A DNA stretch of 64,000 bases from JAUYQR01 sp050632395 (GTDB lineage Bacteria; Pseudomonadota; Alphaproteobacteria; Rhodobacterales; Rhodobacteraceae), in assembly GCF_050632395.1 (NCBI RefSeq), contig NZ_CP192600.1:310001-374000 (forward strand), given 5' to 3'. Shown piece by piece: positions 17,868-25,223 of the stretch. Position 1 is the first letter of the stretch. Each line of letters opens with the position of its first letter. Position numbers and translations under genes: made by a program. Under the pieces are notes generated by a model. That model was not told the origin of the DNA, ran no database searches, and saw only the letters and a list, made by a program, of their open reading frames with translations.

Positions 17868-18182
17868 ATGGCAATTGATCTGAACGACTTGTCCCTTAAA
17901 GAGTTGAAAGATTTACAATCACAGGTGGCGAAGGCCATTTCCAGCTTTGAAGACCGCCGTAAAAAGCAAGCACTTGCAGAGCTTGAAGAAAAAGCCCGCG
18001 CGATGGGGTTTTCTCTGGCTGAATTGACCGGCGCTACCCAGGTCCGCAAGCGCACGCCCGCCGTGGCGAAATACGCGAATCCCTCTGACAAGTCGGATAC
18101 CTGGTCGGGCCGTGGCCGCAAGCCGCGCTGGTTTGCCGCAGCACTCGCGGCTGGGAAAAAGCCGGATGACCTGATGGTCTGA
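17868..18182 (+). CDS. hvrA: H-NS-family DNA-binding regulator HvrA
   Basis: A 104-residue histone-like protein. The N-terminal half is a helical oligomerisation region (residues 10-48), and the C-terminal DNA-binding loop is TWSGRGRKPRWF at 78-89. In Rhodobacter, HvrA is the low-light activator of photosystem genes encoded right after regA; the position here is the same (69-base gap). An AT-rich leader with GGGAGATG precedes the ATG. Whether this organism is phototrophic cannot be told from the window. Confidence 0.92.
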   Translation: MAIDLNDLSLKELKDLQSQVAKAISSFEDRRKKQALAELEEKARAMGFSLAELTGATQVRKRTPAVAKYANPSDKSDTWSGRGRKPRWFAAALAAGKKPDDLMV

Positions 18183-18199
18183 CGATCTGGCGACGGGCC

Positions 18200-19075
18200 T
18201 CAGGCTTGGCTCGTCAGCCATTTTAGAAATGCCCGGGTCGCAGCGCGCTGCGGCCCAGGCAAGGCCACCACGAAATACGCCGGCAGTTTGTCACGGCTTT
18301 CGTGCACCACGCGCAGCCGCCCTTCGGCCACATCGTCGGCCAGCAGCGCATAGCTTTCCACCACCAGCCCCAATCCCTGCCGCGCAGCCGCGATCGACAA
18401 CTCCTCGTTGGCGAAATCTGTCTGGCTTAATTCCGACGGGTCCAGCCCAAGACTACGCAGGTAATTGTCCTGTTCCGGCCAGTTACGTGCGATGATCCAC
18501 TCCATCTGCCGCATCTCTTCGGTAGCAAGTGTGGCCGTCTCTCCCAGCAGCGATGGCGCGGCCGCCACCACCAGCCGTGCCGACGCCAGAAAACTCGCCT
18601 CCACTCCCGGCCACGCCCCGTTGCCATAGCGGATGCCCAGATCCATTCCCTCGCGGTGCAAGTCGACGACCCGGTTCTCCGGTTGCAGCGACAGGCCGAT
18701 ATCGGGGTGCTTTTCCCAGAAATCGCGCAGCCGTGGCATCAGCCATTGCGCGGCAAAACTCGCGGTCAGGGTAATCCGCACCGGGCGGTCGGCCCCGCCA
18801 CTGCGCAGCGCCTCGGCACCCCGCTGAAACGCCGCGAAGCCTTCGGACAGCGCTGATGCCAACGCCTCGCCCTCCTCCGTAAGGCTGACCCCTCGCCCGT
18901 CGCGCTGCACCAGCGCCACGCCGAACTCCTCCTCCAGCGCGCGCACCTGCTGGGCCACCGCAGCGTGCGTCACGTTCAGCGCCCGCGCGGCATGGCTGAA
19001 ATTGCGCGCTTCCGCCGTGGCGGCAAAGGCGCGCAGCGCGGTAAGCGAAGGGATCGAGCGCCAGTCAACCGCCAT
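18200..19075 (-). CDS. hvrB: LysR-family regulator, HvrB-like
   Basis: A 291-residue LysR-type regulator with an N-terminal winged HTH (about 10-68: FSHAARALNVTHAAVAQQVR) and a periplasmic-binding-like effector domain. In Rhodobacter capsulatus the LysR gene next to hvrA is hvrB, which activates ahcY and an adjacent ORF. The neighbourhood here (hvrA convergent, ahcY 1 kb away) supports the same assignment. GcvA-type regulators share the HTH sequence, so the symbol rests on synteny. It is divergent from a 48-codon ORF at 19175. Confidence 0.8.
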   Translation of the reverse strand: MAVDWRSIPSLTALRAFAATAEARNFSHAARALNVTHAAVAQQVRALEEEFGVALVQRDGRGVSLTEEGEALASALSEGFAAFQRGAEALRSGGADRPVRITLTASFAAQWLMPRLRDFWEKHPDIGLSLQPENRVVDLHREGMDLGIRYGNGAWPGVEASFLASARLVVAAAPSLLGETATLATEEMRQMEWIIARNWPEQDNYLRSLGLDPSELSQTDFANEELSIAAARQGLGLVVESYALLADDVAEGRLRVVHESRDKLPAYFVVALPGPQRAATRAFLKWLTSQA

Positions 19076-19174
19076 ATGTTAGCCAGTCTATCAAATCTGA
19101 AAGATCGCTGAGTCGTCAATGAGCAGCAAACATGACAAGACACAGCATCGCAACGCCAAAGAAAGAGGCATGAA

Positions 19175-19321
19175 ATGTTGAACATACTCGCAGACGCCCT
19201 GCTGCTCGTTACCCGTTACGGCCCGCTTGCGGGCGATGCGCCGCGCCGCACCCTGACCGAAGCCGATCCGCGTGACGCCGTGGTTCAGCGCCACTCGCTG
19301 ACCCGCAAGCCCGTCAAATGA
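19175..19321 (+). CDS. Small hypothetical protein (48 residues) divergent from hvrB
   Basis: A short open frame beginning MLNILADALLLVTRYGPLAG and ending SLTRKPVK. An AGAGG ribosome site sits 8 bases before the ATG, and codon use resembles the neighbours. It is read away from the LysR gene and overlaps the 3' end of the HD-domain gene by 8 bases. I recognise no domain. LysR regulators often control a divergent gene, so it is a candidate HvrB target, but it may also be a chance frame. Confidence 0.45.
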   Translation: MLNILADALLLVTRYGPLAGDAPRRTLTEADPRDAVVQRHSLTRKPVK

Positions 19322-19904
19322 TAGCGGCCAGTTGTTGCCCGACCCGCGCAACATAGTCCGCCCGCACCACAGCGGGCGGACGCAACCTGATCTCCAGCCC
19401 CTTCACTATCGACGCCTCTGGCCGCCCGAACAGCTTGTCGGCCTCCGCCTCGCCGAACCCCGCGATGCGCACCGCTTCCAGCCAGGCTGAAACCTTGTCC
19501 GCCGCCTTGATCGCCTTCTTGATCGGCGCGGGCAGTACCGCAGGCAGGCCAAAGCGCAGATGGATCGCCGCCGTCAGCCGCAGGTCCAACTCGCCATACC
19601 CCGGCCCGACTGCCGCCTTCACCGGGCTGATCATGTCACCGATCACGTACTCCGGCGCGTCATGCAGCAGCGCCGCCAACTGCCAGCGCGGTGCGATGCC
19701 CGGATTGGCGCGGTTGAAAATCTCCTCCACCAGCAGCGAATGTTCCGCCACCGAATAGGGCCAGTCGCCCCGCGTCTGCCCGTTCCACCGCGCCACGAAC
19801 GCAAGGCCGTGCGCGATGTCCTCCACCTCGATGTCCATCGGCGTCGGGTCCAGAAGATCCAGCCTCCGCCCCGACAGCATCCGTTGCCACGCTCGTGCTG
19901 CCAT
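19314..19904 (-). CDS. HD-domain phosphohydrolase (YfbR-like)
   Basis: A 196-residue HD superfamily protein. Metal ligands are visible as His55 (YSVAEHSLLVEE), His81-Asp82 (ALLHDAPEYVIGD) and a later Asp in KAADKVSAWLEA. The family includes 5'-deoxynucleotidases. The ATG at 19904 is used because residues further upstream have no family resemblance. It is divergent from ahcY, and the ahcY promoter must lie in the 151-base gap. A related gene may be the second HvrB target described in Rhodobacter, which I cannot confirm. Confidence 0.82.
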   Translation of the reverse strand: MAARAWQRMLSGRRLDLLDPTPMDIEVEDIAHGLAFVARWNGQTRGDWPYSVAEHSLLVEEIFNRANPGIAPRWQLAALLHDAPEYVIGDMISPVKAAVGPGYGELDLRLTAAIHLRFGLPAVLPAPIKKAIKAADKVSAWLEAVRIAGFGEAEADKLFGRPEASIVKGLEIRLRPPAVVRADYVARVGQQLAAII

Positions 19905-19966
19905 CGTTCTCCCCGCTCTTGCCACCGCAGTCTTCACACCCCGCGCGCCTTGGCAAGCGTGCCGCG

Positions 19967-19995
19967 TTGTCTTGCGCCCCCGCATTTGCTATGGC
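19967..19995 (+). promoter_or_regulatory. Candidate sigma-70-type promoter of ahcY
   Basis: TTGTCT at 19967-19972 and TATGGC at 19990-19995 are separated by 17 bases, about 60 bases before the ahcY ATG. The -35 is good and the -10 moderate. It is called by eye only. Confidence 0.35.
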
Positions 19996-20055
19996 CGCGT
20001 CCAGAGATCAAACCGGCTTGCGGCACTGCGCAGGCGACAGCAAAAGCAGGACGCA

Positions 20056-21438
20056 ATGGATTACATCGTCAAGGACATCAAGCTCGCCGAATTCGGCCGC
20101 AAGGAACTGACCATCGCCGAAACCGAAATGCCCGGCCTGATGGCCTGCCGCGAGGAATACGGCCCGACCCAGCCCTTGAAGGGCGCCCGCATCGTCGGCT
20201 CCTTGCACATGACGATCCAGACCGCCGTGCTGATCGAAACGCTGAAAGCCCTCGGTGCAGATGTGCGCTGGGCGTCCTGCAACATCTTCTCCACCCAAGA
20301 CCACGCTGCCGCCGCCATCGCCGCCGGTGGCACGCCGGTCTTCGCCATCAAGGGCCAGACCCTGACCGAACACTGGGATTACCTCGACCGCTCCTTCATG
20401 TTCCCCGAAGGCGCGAACATGATCCTCGATGACGGCGGCGACGCCACGCTTTACGTCCTCCTCGGTGCCCGCGCCGAAGCCGGGGAAGAGATCATCCCCG
20501 TGCCGCAGTCCGAGGAAGAAGAGGTCATCAAGCTTCAGATCGCCAAGCGCATGAAGGAAACCCCCGGTTTCTTCACCAAGACCAAGGCCGCCATCAAGGG
20601 TGTCAGCGAAGAAACCACCACCGGCGTCCACCGCCTGTATGAGCTGCACAAGAACGGCCAGCTTCCCTTCCCGGCGATCAACGTGAACGACTCGGTCACC
20701 AAGTCGAAGTTCGACAACAAATACGGCTGCAAGGAATCGCTGGTCGACGGCATCCGTCGCGCGACCGACACGATGATGGCCGGCAAGGTCGCCGTCGTCT
20801 GCGGCTATGGCGATGTGGGCAAAGGCTCCGCCGCCTCGCTGCGTGGGGCCGGCGCGCGCGTCAAGGTCACCGAGGTCGACCCGATCTGCGCCCTGCAGGC
20901 CGCGATGGACGGTTACGAGGTCACGCTTCTGGAAGACGAGATGGCCACCGCCGACATCTTCATCACCACCACCGGCAACAAGGACGTCATCCGCATCGAA
21001 CACCTGCGGGCGATGAAGGACATGGCGATCGTCGGCAACATCGGCCACTTCGACAATGAAATCCAGGTCGCCAGCCTTCGCAACCACAAGTGGACGAACA
21101 TCAAGGAACAGGTCGACATGATCGAAATGCCCTCGGGCAATCGCATCATCCTGTTGTCGGAGGGCCGCCTTCTGAACCTCGGCAACGCCACCGGCCACCC
21201 GTCCTTCGTGATGTCGGCCTCGTTCACAAACCAAGTCCTCGCCCAGATCGAGCTTTGGACCAAGGGTGACGAATACAAGCCCGGCGTCTACATCCTGCCC
21301 AAGGCGCTGGACGAAAAGGTCGCCCGCCTGCACCTCAAGAAGATCGGCGTCAAACTGACCGAATTGAAGCCCGAGCAGGCCGCCTACATCGGCGTCAAAC
21401 CCGAAGGCCCGTTCAAACCCGAACACTACCGCTATTGA
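20056..21438 (+). CDS. ahcY: S-adenosylhomocysteine hydrolase
   Basis: A 460-residue enzyme that splits S-adenosylhomocysteine into adenosine and homocysteine, relieving product inhibition of methyltransferases such as those of bacteriochlorophyll synthesis. It shows NIFSTQDHAAAAIAA at 77-91, the NAD-binding GYGDVGKG at 250-257, and the conserved C-terminus GPFKPEHYRY. The start MDYIVKDIKL fits the family. The last 26 bases overlap the convergent GNAT gene. Proximity to hvrB matches Rhodobacter, where HvrB activates ahcY. Confidence 0.98.
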   Translation: MDYIVKDIKLAEFGRKELTIAETEMPGLMACREEYGPTQPLKGARIVGSLHMTIQTAVLIETLKALGADVRWASCNIFSTQDHAAAAIAAGGTPVFAIKGQTLTEHWDYLDRSFMFPEGANMILDDGGDATLYVLLGARAEAGEEIIPVPQSEEEEVIKLQIAKRMKETPGFFTKTKAAIKGVSEETTTGVHRLYELHKNGQLPFPAINVNDSVTKSKFDNKYGCKESLVDGIRRATDTMMAGKVAVVCGYGDVGKGSAASLRGAGARVKVTEVDPICALQAAMDGYEVTLLEDEMATADIFITTTGNKDVIRIEHLRAMKDMAIVGNIGHFDNEIQVASLRNHKWTNIKEQVDMIEMPSGNRIILLSEGRLLNLGNATGHPSFVMSASFTNQVLAQIELWTKGDEYKPGVYILPKALDEKVARLHLKKIGVKLTELKPEQAAYIGVKPEGPFKPEHYRY

Positions 21439-22180
21439 TCGCCTCTGCCCTGGCGCGGGTCAGCCGATGGCTGATCCAGCCGGGGCGTCGCTTGCACGGC
21501 CCCTCCGCAACATACCCTGCCTTTGCCAGCACGCGGCGAAAGGCGGCGTTTTCGGGGTGCACCACTGCGACCAGCGCATTCAGCGCTGGGTGCTGCACAA
21601 AGGCCCGACCGCTGGCAATGGCCACCACCGCCGACCCCAGCCCCTTGCCCCAATGCGCCCGCCCGAACCAATAGCTCAGTTCAGCGCTCGTCCCGTCAAA
21701 AGCCAGTCGCACCTGCCCCACAATCTCACCGTCACGCAAGACCGCCATTACCTCGTGATGCGCGCTGTCGGCGGAAAGCGCGATCAGCGCCCGTGCGGTG
21801 TCATCGTCCAGCGGGTTGGGATAGGGCTCATACATTTGCGCCCAAACCTTGGGGTCGTCCAGAAGCGACCGGTAAACCGGCAGGTCGTCCAGCGTCCAGG
21901 GACGGAACCGATAGGTCGGCGCCAGACTGCGCGGCACGAAGGCGGGCTTTTCCGTCGCCCTCGCGCCGGGCTCATGGGGATCGACATCGTCGATGCAGTC
22001 GCCCCGTACCCAGCCGATCTGCACCGGATCAAACGCCAGCGCGATGCCCTGCCTGCGACAGGACGCAATCTCCTGTGCCGACAGAACGCCCGCTGACCGC
22101 AGGCCATGTCTTGCCGCGATTCTGTCGGCGCGGGCCGGAAGCGCCTTGGAAATCTCGCCTTGAACCAGCGTGCCCTGCAT
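21413..22180 (-). CDS. GNAT family N-acetyltransferase
   Basis: A 255-residue protein. The C-terminal two thirds form a RimJ/RimL-like GNAT fold (PTYRFRPWTLDDLPVYRSLL, then FGRAHWGKGLGSAVVAIAS as the acetyl-CoA loop). About 90 N-terminal residues precede it with no recognised domain. The ATG at 22180 is favoured over one 28 codons upstream. It is convergent with ahcY, with a 26-base overlap. Substrate unknown. Confidence 0.75.
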   Translation of the reverse strand: MQGTLVQGEISKALPARADRIAARHGLRSAGVLSAQEIASCRRQGIALAFDPVQIGWVRGDCIDDVDPHEPGARATEKPAFVPRSLAPTYRFRPWTLDDLPVYRSLLDDPKVWAQMYEPYPNPLDDDTARALIALSADSAHHEVMAVLRDGEIVGQVRLAFDGTSAELSYWFGRAHWGKGLGSAVVAIASGRAFVQHPALNALVAVVHPENAAFRRVLAKAGYVAEGPCKRRPGWISHRLTRARAEAINSGSVRV

Positions 22181-22402
22181 TCCGAAGCCTCCCTGTGCAA
22201 TCGTCAAACGAAGCGAACAATCACGCCTAGATGGAGGCTGGTTGCTACGGTTCAAGAACGCCACAGCCAGAAATGCTGCGGTATCTTGTCACCAAAGCGG
22301 TGCGCAATGGGCCATTGTCGTCGAAATTCCGCTTCCCCAAACGGGATCGGGCCACTACCGTTCGCCTCGTAAGATTATCATACCAGTCAAGGGAGACGTA
22401 GA

Positions 22403-22744
22403 ATGGGCAAGCGGGACGATCTCATCGCGAAATACGCCGATGATCTGAAAACCAAGTGCAAGATGACACCGGACATGGCGCTGCTGACCAAGGTTACCAT
22501 CGGCTGCGGCCCGTCGATCTATGACAACGACGCGCAGACCGTCGCCGCCTCCGACAAGGAAGAGCTGGAGCGGATCAAGACCAACTTCCTGATCAAGAAG
22601 CTGGGCCTGAAAGACGGCCCCTCCCTGATGGAAGGCATCATGGCCGCCGTCGATACCTACGGCAAATCGGAACGCAACAAGTTCCGCGCGGTGTTCTACT
22701 ACCTCCTCGTCAAGCACTTCGGCAAGGAAGCCGTCTACAAGTAA
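22403..22744 (+). CDS. DUF2853 family protein
   Basis: A 113-residue acidic helical protein (MGKRDDLIAKYADDLKTKC, then FRAVFYYLLVKHFGKE) that matches the DUF2853 family as I know it. The function is unknown. AAGGGAGA precedes the ATG. It stands alone, with 222 bases upstream showing no gene and a GC-rich hairpin 25 bases after the stop. Confidence 0.8.
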   Translation: MGKRDDLIAKYADDLKTKCKMTPDMALLTKVTIGCGPSIYDNDAQTVAASDKEELERIKTNFLIKKLGLKDGPSLMEGIMAAVDTYGKSERNKFRAVFYYLLVKHFGKEAVYK

Positions 22745-22768
22745 CGCGCCCCCCGTGGTGCCTCGCCC

Positions 22769-22790
22769 CCCTCCCCCTTGCGGGGGAGGG
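22769..22790. repeat. GC-rich perfect hairpin (REP-like or terminator)
   Basis: CCCTCCCCC, loop TTGC, then GGGGGAGGG form a perfect 9-bp stem, followed by ATGGGGTGGGGGG. There is no T-run, so a rho-independent terminator is doubtful; it resembles the CCCTCCCCCTTGCGGGGGAGGG elements scattered through many bacterial genomes. The surrounding gap, 22745-23009, holds no gene that I can support. Confidence 0.6.
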
Positions 22791-23009
22791 ATGGGGTGGG
22801 GGGCTTCCTGCACGGCGCCGGCGACCCTTCGGATTTGACGAAAACCTGCGACACTCCATCCTTGCCCGAAGGCAGGGATTCGGGGCATTACATCTTGGAC
22901 AGGGCAGTAGCCCGGGACCCTTATCAGATCACGTGTGGTGCTTGGGGAGCACGTGGGGTGGATGGAGGGTTCCGTAGGGGTGCGGGGCCCTCCATTCTAT
23001 TTTTCCGGC

Positions 23010-23408
23010 TCAGAACAGGTTCAGCACCGCGCCCATGATGGTGCATCCGACCACGCTGTTCACTCCGTCGATCACCGTCAGTTCGGGTTTGCGCTTGGCA
23101 AAGGCGTAATTCATCGCCACCCAGGGCGTGATGAAAAAGGCGCCCACGCCAAACCCGGCCACGGCGCCGCCGCCCACGCTCGTCACGCCGGATTCAGCCA
23201 GCAGATGGCGCATCATCCCCGCGACCAGAACCATCGCCACCAGCCCGATCACAAAAGCCGCGATCCCCGATCCGCCGCGCTCCTTCATCCCCGGCCGCCC
23301 GTTGGTGATTTCCGCCGCCGCCAGCCACTTCGTCGACATGCCCAGATACCACACGGCACCAAAAGCGAACGCCGCCAATGCGGCGGCCAGAACATTCAAG
23401 AATTCCAT
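23010..23408 (-). CDS. DUF1761 membrane protein
   Basis: A 132-residue protein with four hydrophobic helices and the N-terminal block AFGAVWYLGMSTKWL typical of DUF1761 inner-membrane proteins. The function is unknown. The start MEFLNVLAAAL at 23408 is chosen over a 13-codon upstream extension; GGGAGGG lies just before it. Confidence 0.78.
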   Translation of the reverse strand: MEFLNVLAAALAAFAFGAVWYLGMSTKWLAAAEITNGRPGMKERGGSGIAAFVIGLVAMVLVAGMMRHLLAESGVTSVGGGAVAGFGVGAFFITPWVAMNYAFAKRKPELTVIDGVNSVVGCTIMGAVLNLF

Positions 23409-23550
23409 TGGGGTCCCTCCCGACTTCCTCGGGCAAACCTGCCTCAATGCGGGGATCAGCGGTAGCGATTTCTACAGGGCACACACCGCCATTTCTTACC
23501 AAAAAGTAAAACGCCGCCTGTAAGCCCTTGATCCCACTGAACCTCGCAGA

Positions 23551-23567
23551 TGTCCCACCGTGGGACA
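23551..23567 (-). repeat. Post-stop palindrome TGTCCCAC-N-GTGGGACA, copy 1
   Basis: A 17-base perfect palindrome around one central base. It starts one base after the TGA of the EVE-domain gene on the minus strand. In gene-sense direction it reads TGTCCCACGGTGGGACA, identical to the copy at 44324-44340. It can fold as a 7-bp stem with a CGG loop. It may be a terminator or a protein-binding repeat. Confidence 0.65.
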
Positions 23568-23568
23568 C

Positions 23569-23988
23569 TCAGGGCGCCACGCCCCCCATCCGGCAGACGA
23601 TCTTCCACTCCTCCGGCGTCACCGGCTGTACGGAAAGCCTGGTATTCTTCACCAGCACCATCGCCTCCAGCCCCGGCTCCACCTTGCAGTCCTCCAGCGT
23701 CACGGCCCGCATGAAGGGCCTGACCGCCCGCACCCTCACACAATCCCACCGCAGATCATCCGCCGTGCTGTCCGGCTCGCTCTCCCGGCACACCTCGACG
23801 ATCCCCACGATCTCCTTCCCGATATTCGAGTGATAGAAGAACCCCAGGTCGCCCACCTTCATCGCCCGCATATTGTTGCGGGCCTGATAGTTCCTGACCC
23901 CCGTCCACTCCTCCCCCGCCGCACCCTTCGCGGTCAGGTGGTCCCAGCCGAACTCGTCCGGCTCGGATTTCAGCAGCCAGTGGTTCAT
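23569..23988 (-). CDS. EVE domain protein (modified-base binding)
   Basis: A 139-residue single-domain EVE/thymocyte-nuclear-protein-1-like protein. MNHWLLKSEPDEFGW, the aromatic-cage block GVRNYQARNNMRAMKVGD, and GFFYHSN are diagnostic. EVE domains are PUA-like readers of modified nucleic-acid bases. Its ATG overlaps the upstream yciI stop as ATGA, so the two are coupled. The TGTCCCAC palindrome follows its stop immediately. Confidence 0.9.
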   Translation of the reverse strand: MNHWLLKSEPDEFGWDHLTAKGAAGEEWTGVRNYQARNNMRAMKVGDLGFFYHSNIGKEIVGIVEVCRESEPDSTADDLRWDCVRVRAVRPFMRAVTLEDCKVEPGLEAMVLVKNTRLSVQPVTPEEWKIVCRMGGVAP

Positions 23989-24260
23989 CCCCCGATCACC
24001 CGCTTCCACTCCTGGATCGTGACGTCGGAAAACAGCCCCGCCTTCGCATAGGGGTCGGCCGCCGCCCAAGCCTCAGCTTCGGCGCGGCTGCCTACCCCAA
24101 GGATGACCAGGCTGCCGCACATCTGGCCCGCCTCATCCAGAAACGGCCCCGCCTGCTCCACCACGCCCGACGCTTCGATATGCGCCAGATGCGCCGCCCG
24201 GTTTTCAAGCCGTGTCTGCAAGGCTCCCGGCTTGTCGTGACAGATCAGGGCAAAGCGCAT
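23985..24260 (-). CDS. YciI-like protein
   Basis: A 91-residue YCII-domain protein (MRFALICHDKPGALQTRLEN, then AAADPYAKAGLFSDVTIQEW) with a dimeric ferredoxin-like fold and the family His-Asp pair (HD at 8-9). No reaction is established for most members. It lies 3 bases after gpsA and overlaps the EVE gene by 4, so tsaD-gpsA-yciI-EVE reads as one operon. Confidence 0.9.
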   Translation of the reverse strand: MRFALICHDKPGALQTRLENRAAHLAHIEASGVVEQAGPFLDEAGQMCGSLVILGVGSRAEAEAWAAADPYAKAGLFSDVTIQEWKRVIGG

Positions 24261-24263
24261 GGG

Positions 24264-25223
24264 TCATTCCTGTTTCAGGGGTCGGGTCATCAGGTTCGGA
24301 ATGGCATCTTCCACCGTGACTCTGCCGCTGACAAGGGCATCTACCATTTCGGTCACCGGCATTTCTACCCCAAGCTGTCGCGCTAGCCGCACCAGCGCCG
24401 TCGCTGTCGCCACCCCCTCGACCGTGACGCCACGGTCGATCGCGTGCCCGCGTCCAAAGGCGTGACCGTGGCGAAAGTTTCGTGACTGCGGCGAAGTGCA
24501 GGTCAGAACCAGATCGCCAAACCCAGACAATCCCGCCAGCGTCTCTGCCCGCGCGCCCAACCGCGTCGCCAGACGTACCATCTCAGCGTATCCGCGCGTC
24601 ATCAGTGCGGCCCGGGCGCTGTCGCCAAGCCCCGCCCCGATTACGACCCCCGCAGCAATGGCGATGACATTCTTCAGCGCCCCGCCCAATTCAGCCCCTG
24701 TGACATCATCCGTCCGGTAAATCCTGAGGGCAGACGTCGACAGCATCGCTTGAAGTTCGACGCTGCCAGCGTCGCGGCTTGCCAAGGTCAGCGCAGTTGG
24801 CAAGCCACGGGCAATATCGGTGGCAAAGCTGGGTCCGGTCAGGATCGCCGCAGGCACATCCGGGCGCGCGGCCTGAATGACCGAAACCGGACCGCGCAGA
24901 GTTTCCAGATCAACGCCCTTGCAACAGGCGACCATCGGTTGCCGTGCAAACTGGCCCCGGTGCGTTGCCAGGACCCCGCCCAGGCTTTGCATAGGCACAC
25001 AAAGCAGCAGCGCCTCCGCTTCGTGCAGGTCGCCTACGTCCGCATGGACCGAAACCGTTGGCGGAAGGTCAACGCCAGGAAGCCTGTCGTCGTTCCGGCG
25101 GGTGGCGGCCATCCTTGCAACGTCCTCGGCCGAGCGCGCCCAGAGCCTCACAGACCGACCGCCCTGCGCCAGCGCCACGGCCAAAGCCGTGCCAAACGAG
25201 CCAGCGCCAATAATACCGATCAT
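24264..25223 (-). CDS. gpsA: NAD(P)-dependent glycerol-3-phosphate dehydrogenase
   Basis: A 319-residue cytosolic enzyme reducing dihydroxyacetone phosphate to sn-glycerol-3-phosphate for phospholipid synthesis. The Rossmann motif IGAGSFGTALA is at 5-15, the catalytic Lys lies in GALKNVIAIAAGV, and TCTSPQSRNFRHG is the conserved C-domain block. Its ATG overlaps the tsaD stop by 4 bases; tsaD-gpsA is a frequent alphaproteobacterial pair. Confidence 0.96.
   Translation of the reverse strand: MIGIIGAGSFGTALAVALAQGGRSVRLWARSAEDVARMAATRRNDDRLPGVDLPPTVSVHADVGDLHEAEALLLCVPMQSLGGVLATHRGQFARQPMVACCKGVDLETLRGPVSVIQAARPDVPAAILTGPSFATDIARGLPTALTLASRDAGSVELQAMLSTSALRIYRTDDVTGAELGGALKNVIAIAAGVVIGAGLGDSARAALMTRGYAEMVRLATRLGARAETLAGLSGFGDLVLTCTSPQSRNFRHGHAFGRGHAIDRGVTVEGVATATALVRLARQLGVEMPVTEMVDALVSGRVTVEDAIPNLMTRPLKQE

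Noticed and set aside
19905..20055. An SAH or SAM/SAH riboswitch in front of ahcY
   Set aside because: The 151-base gap shows no convincing conserved riboswitch core by eye, and a plausible promoter lies within 90 bases of the start.
20008..21426. A 472-codon minus-strand frame opposite ahcY
   Set aside because: It mirrors ahcY codon structure, shows no recognisable motif, and would overlap the GNAT and HD genes. It is a typical high-GC shadow.
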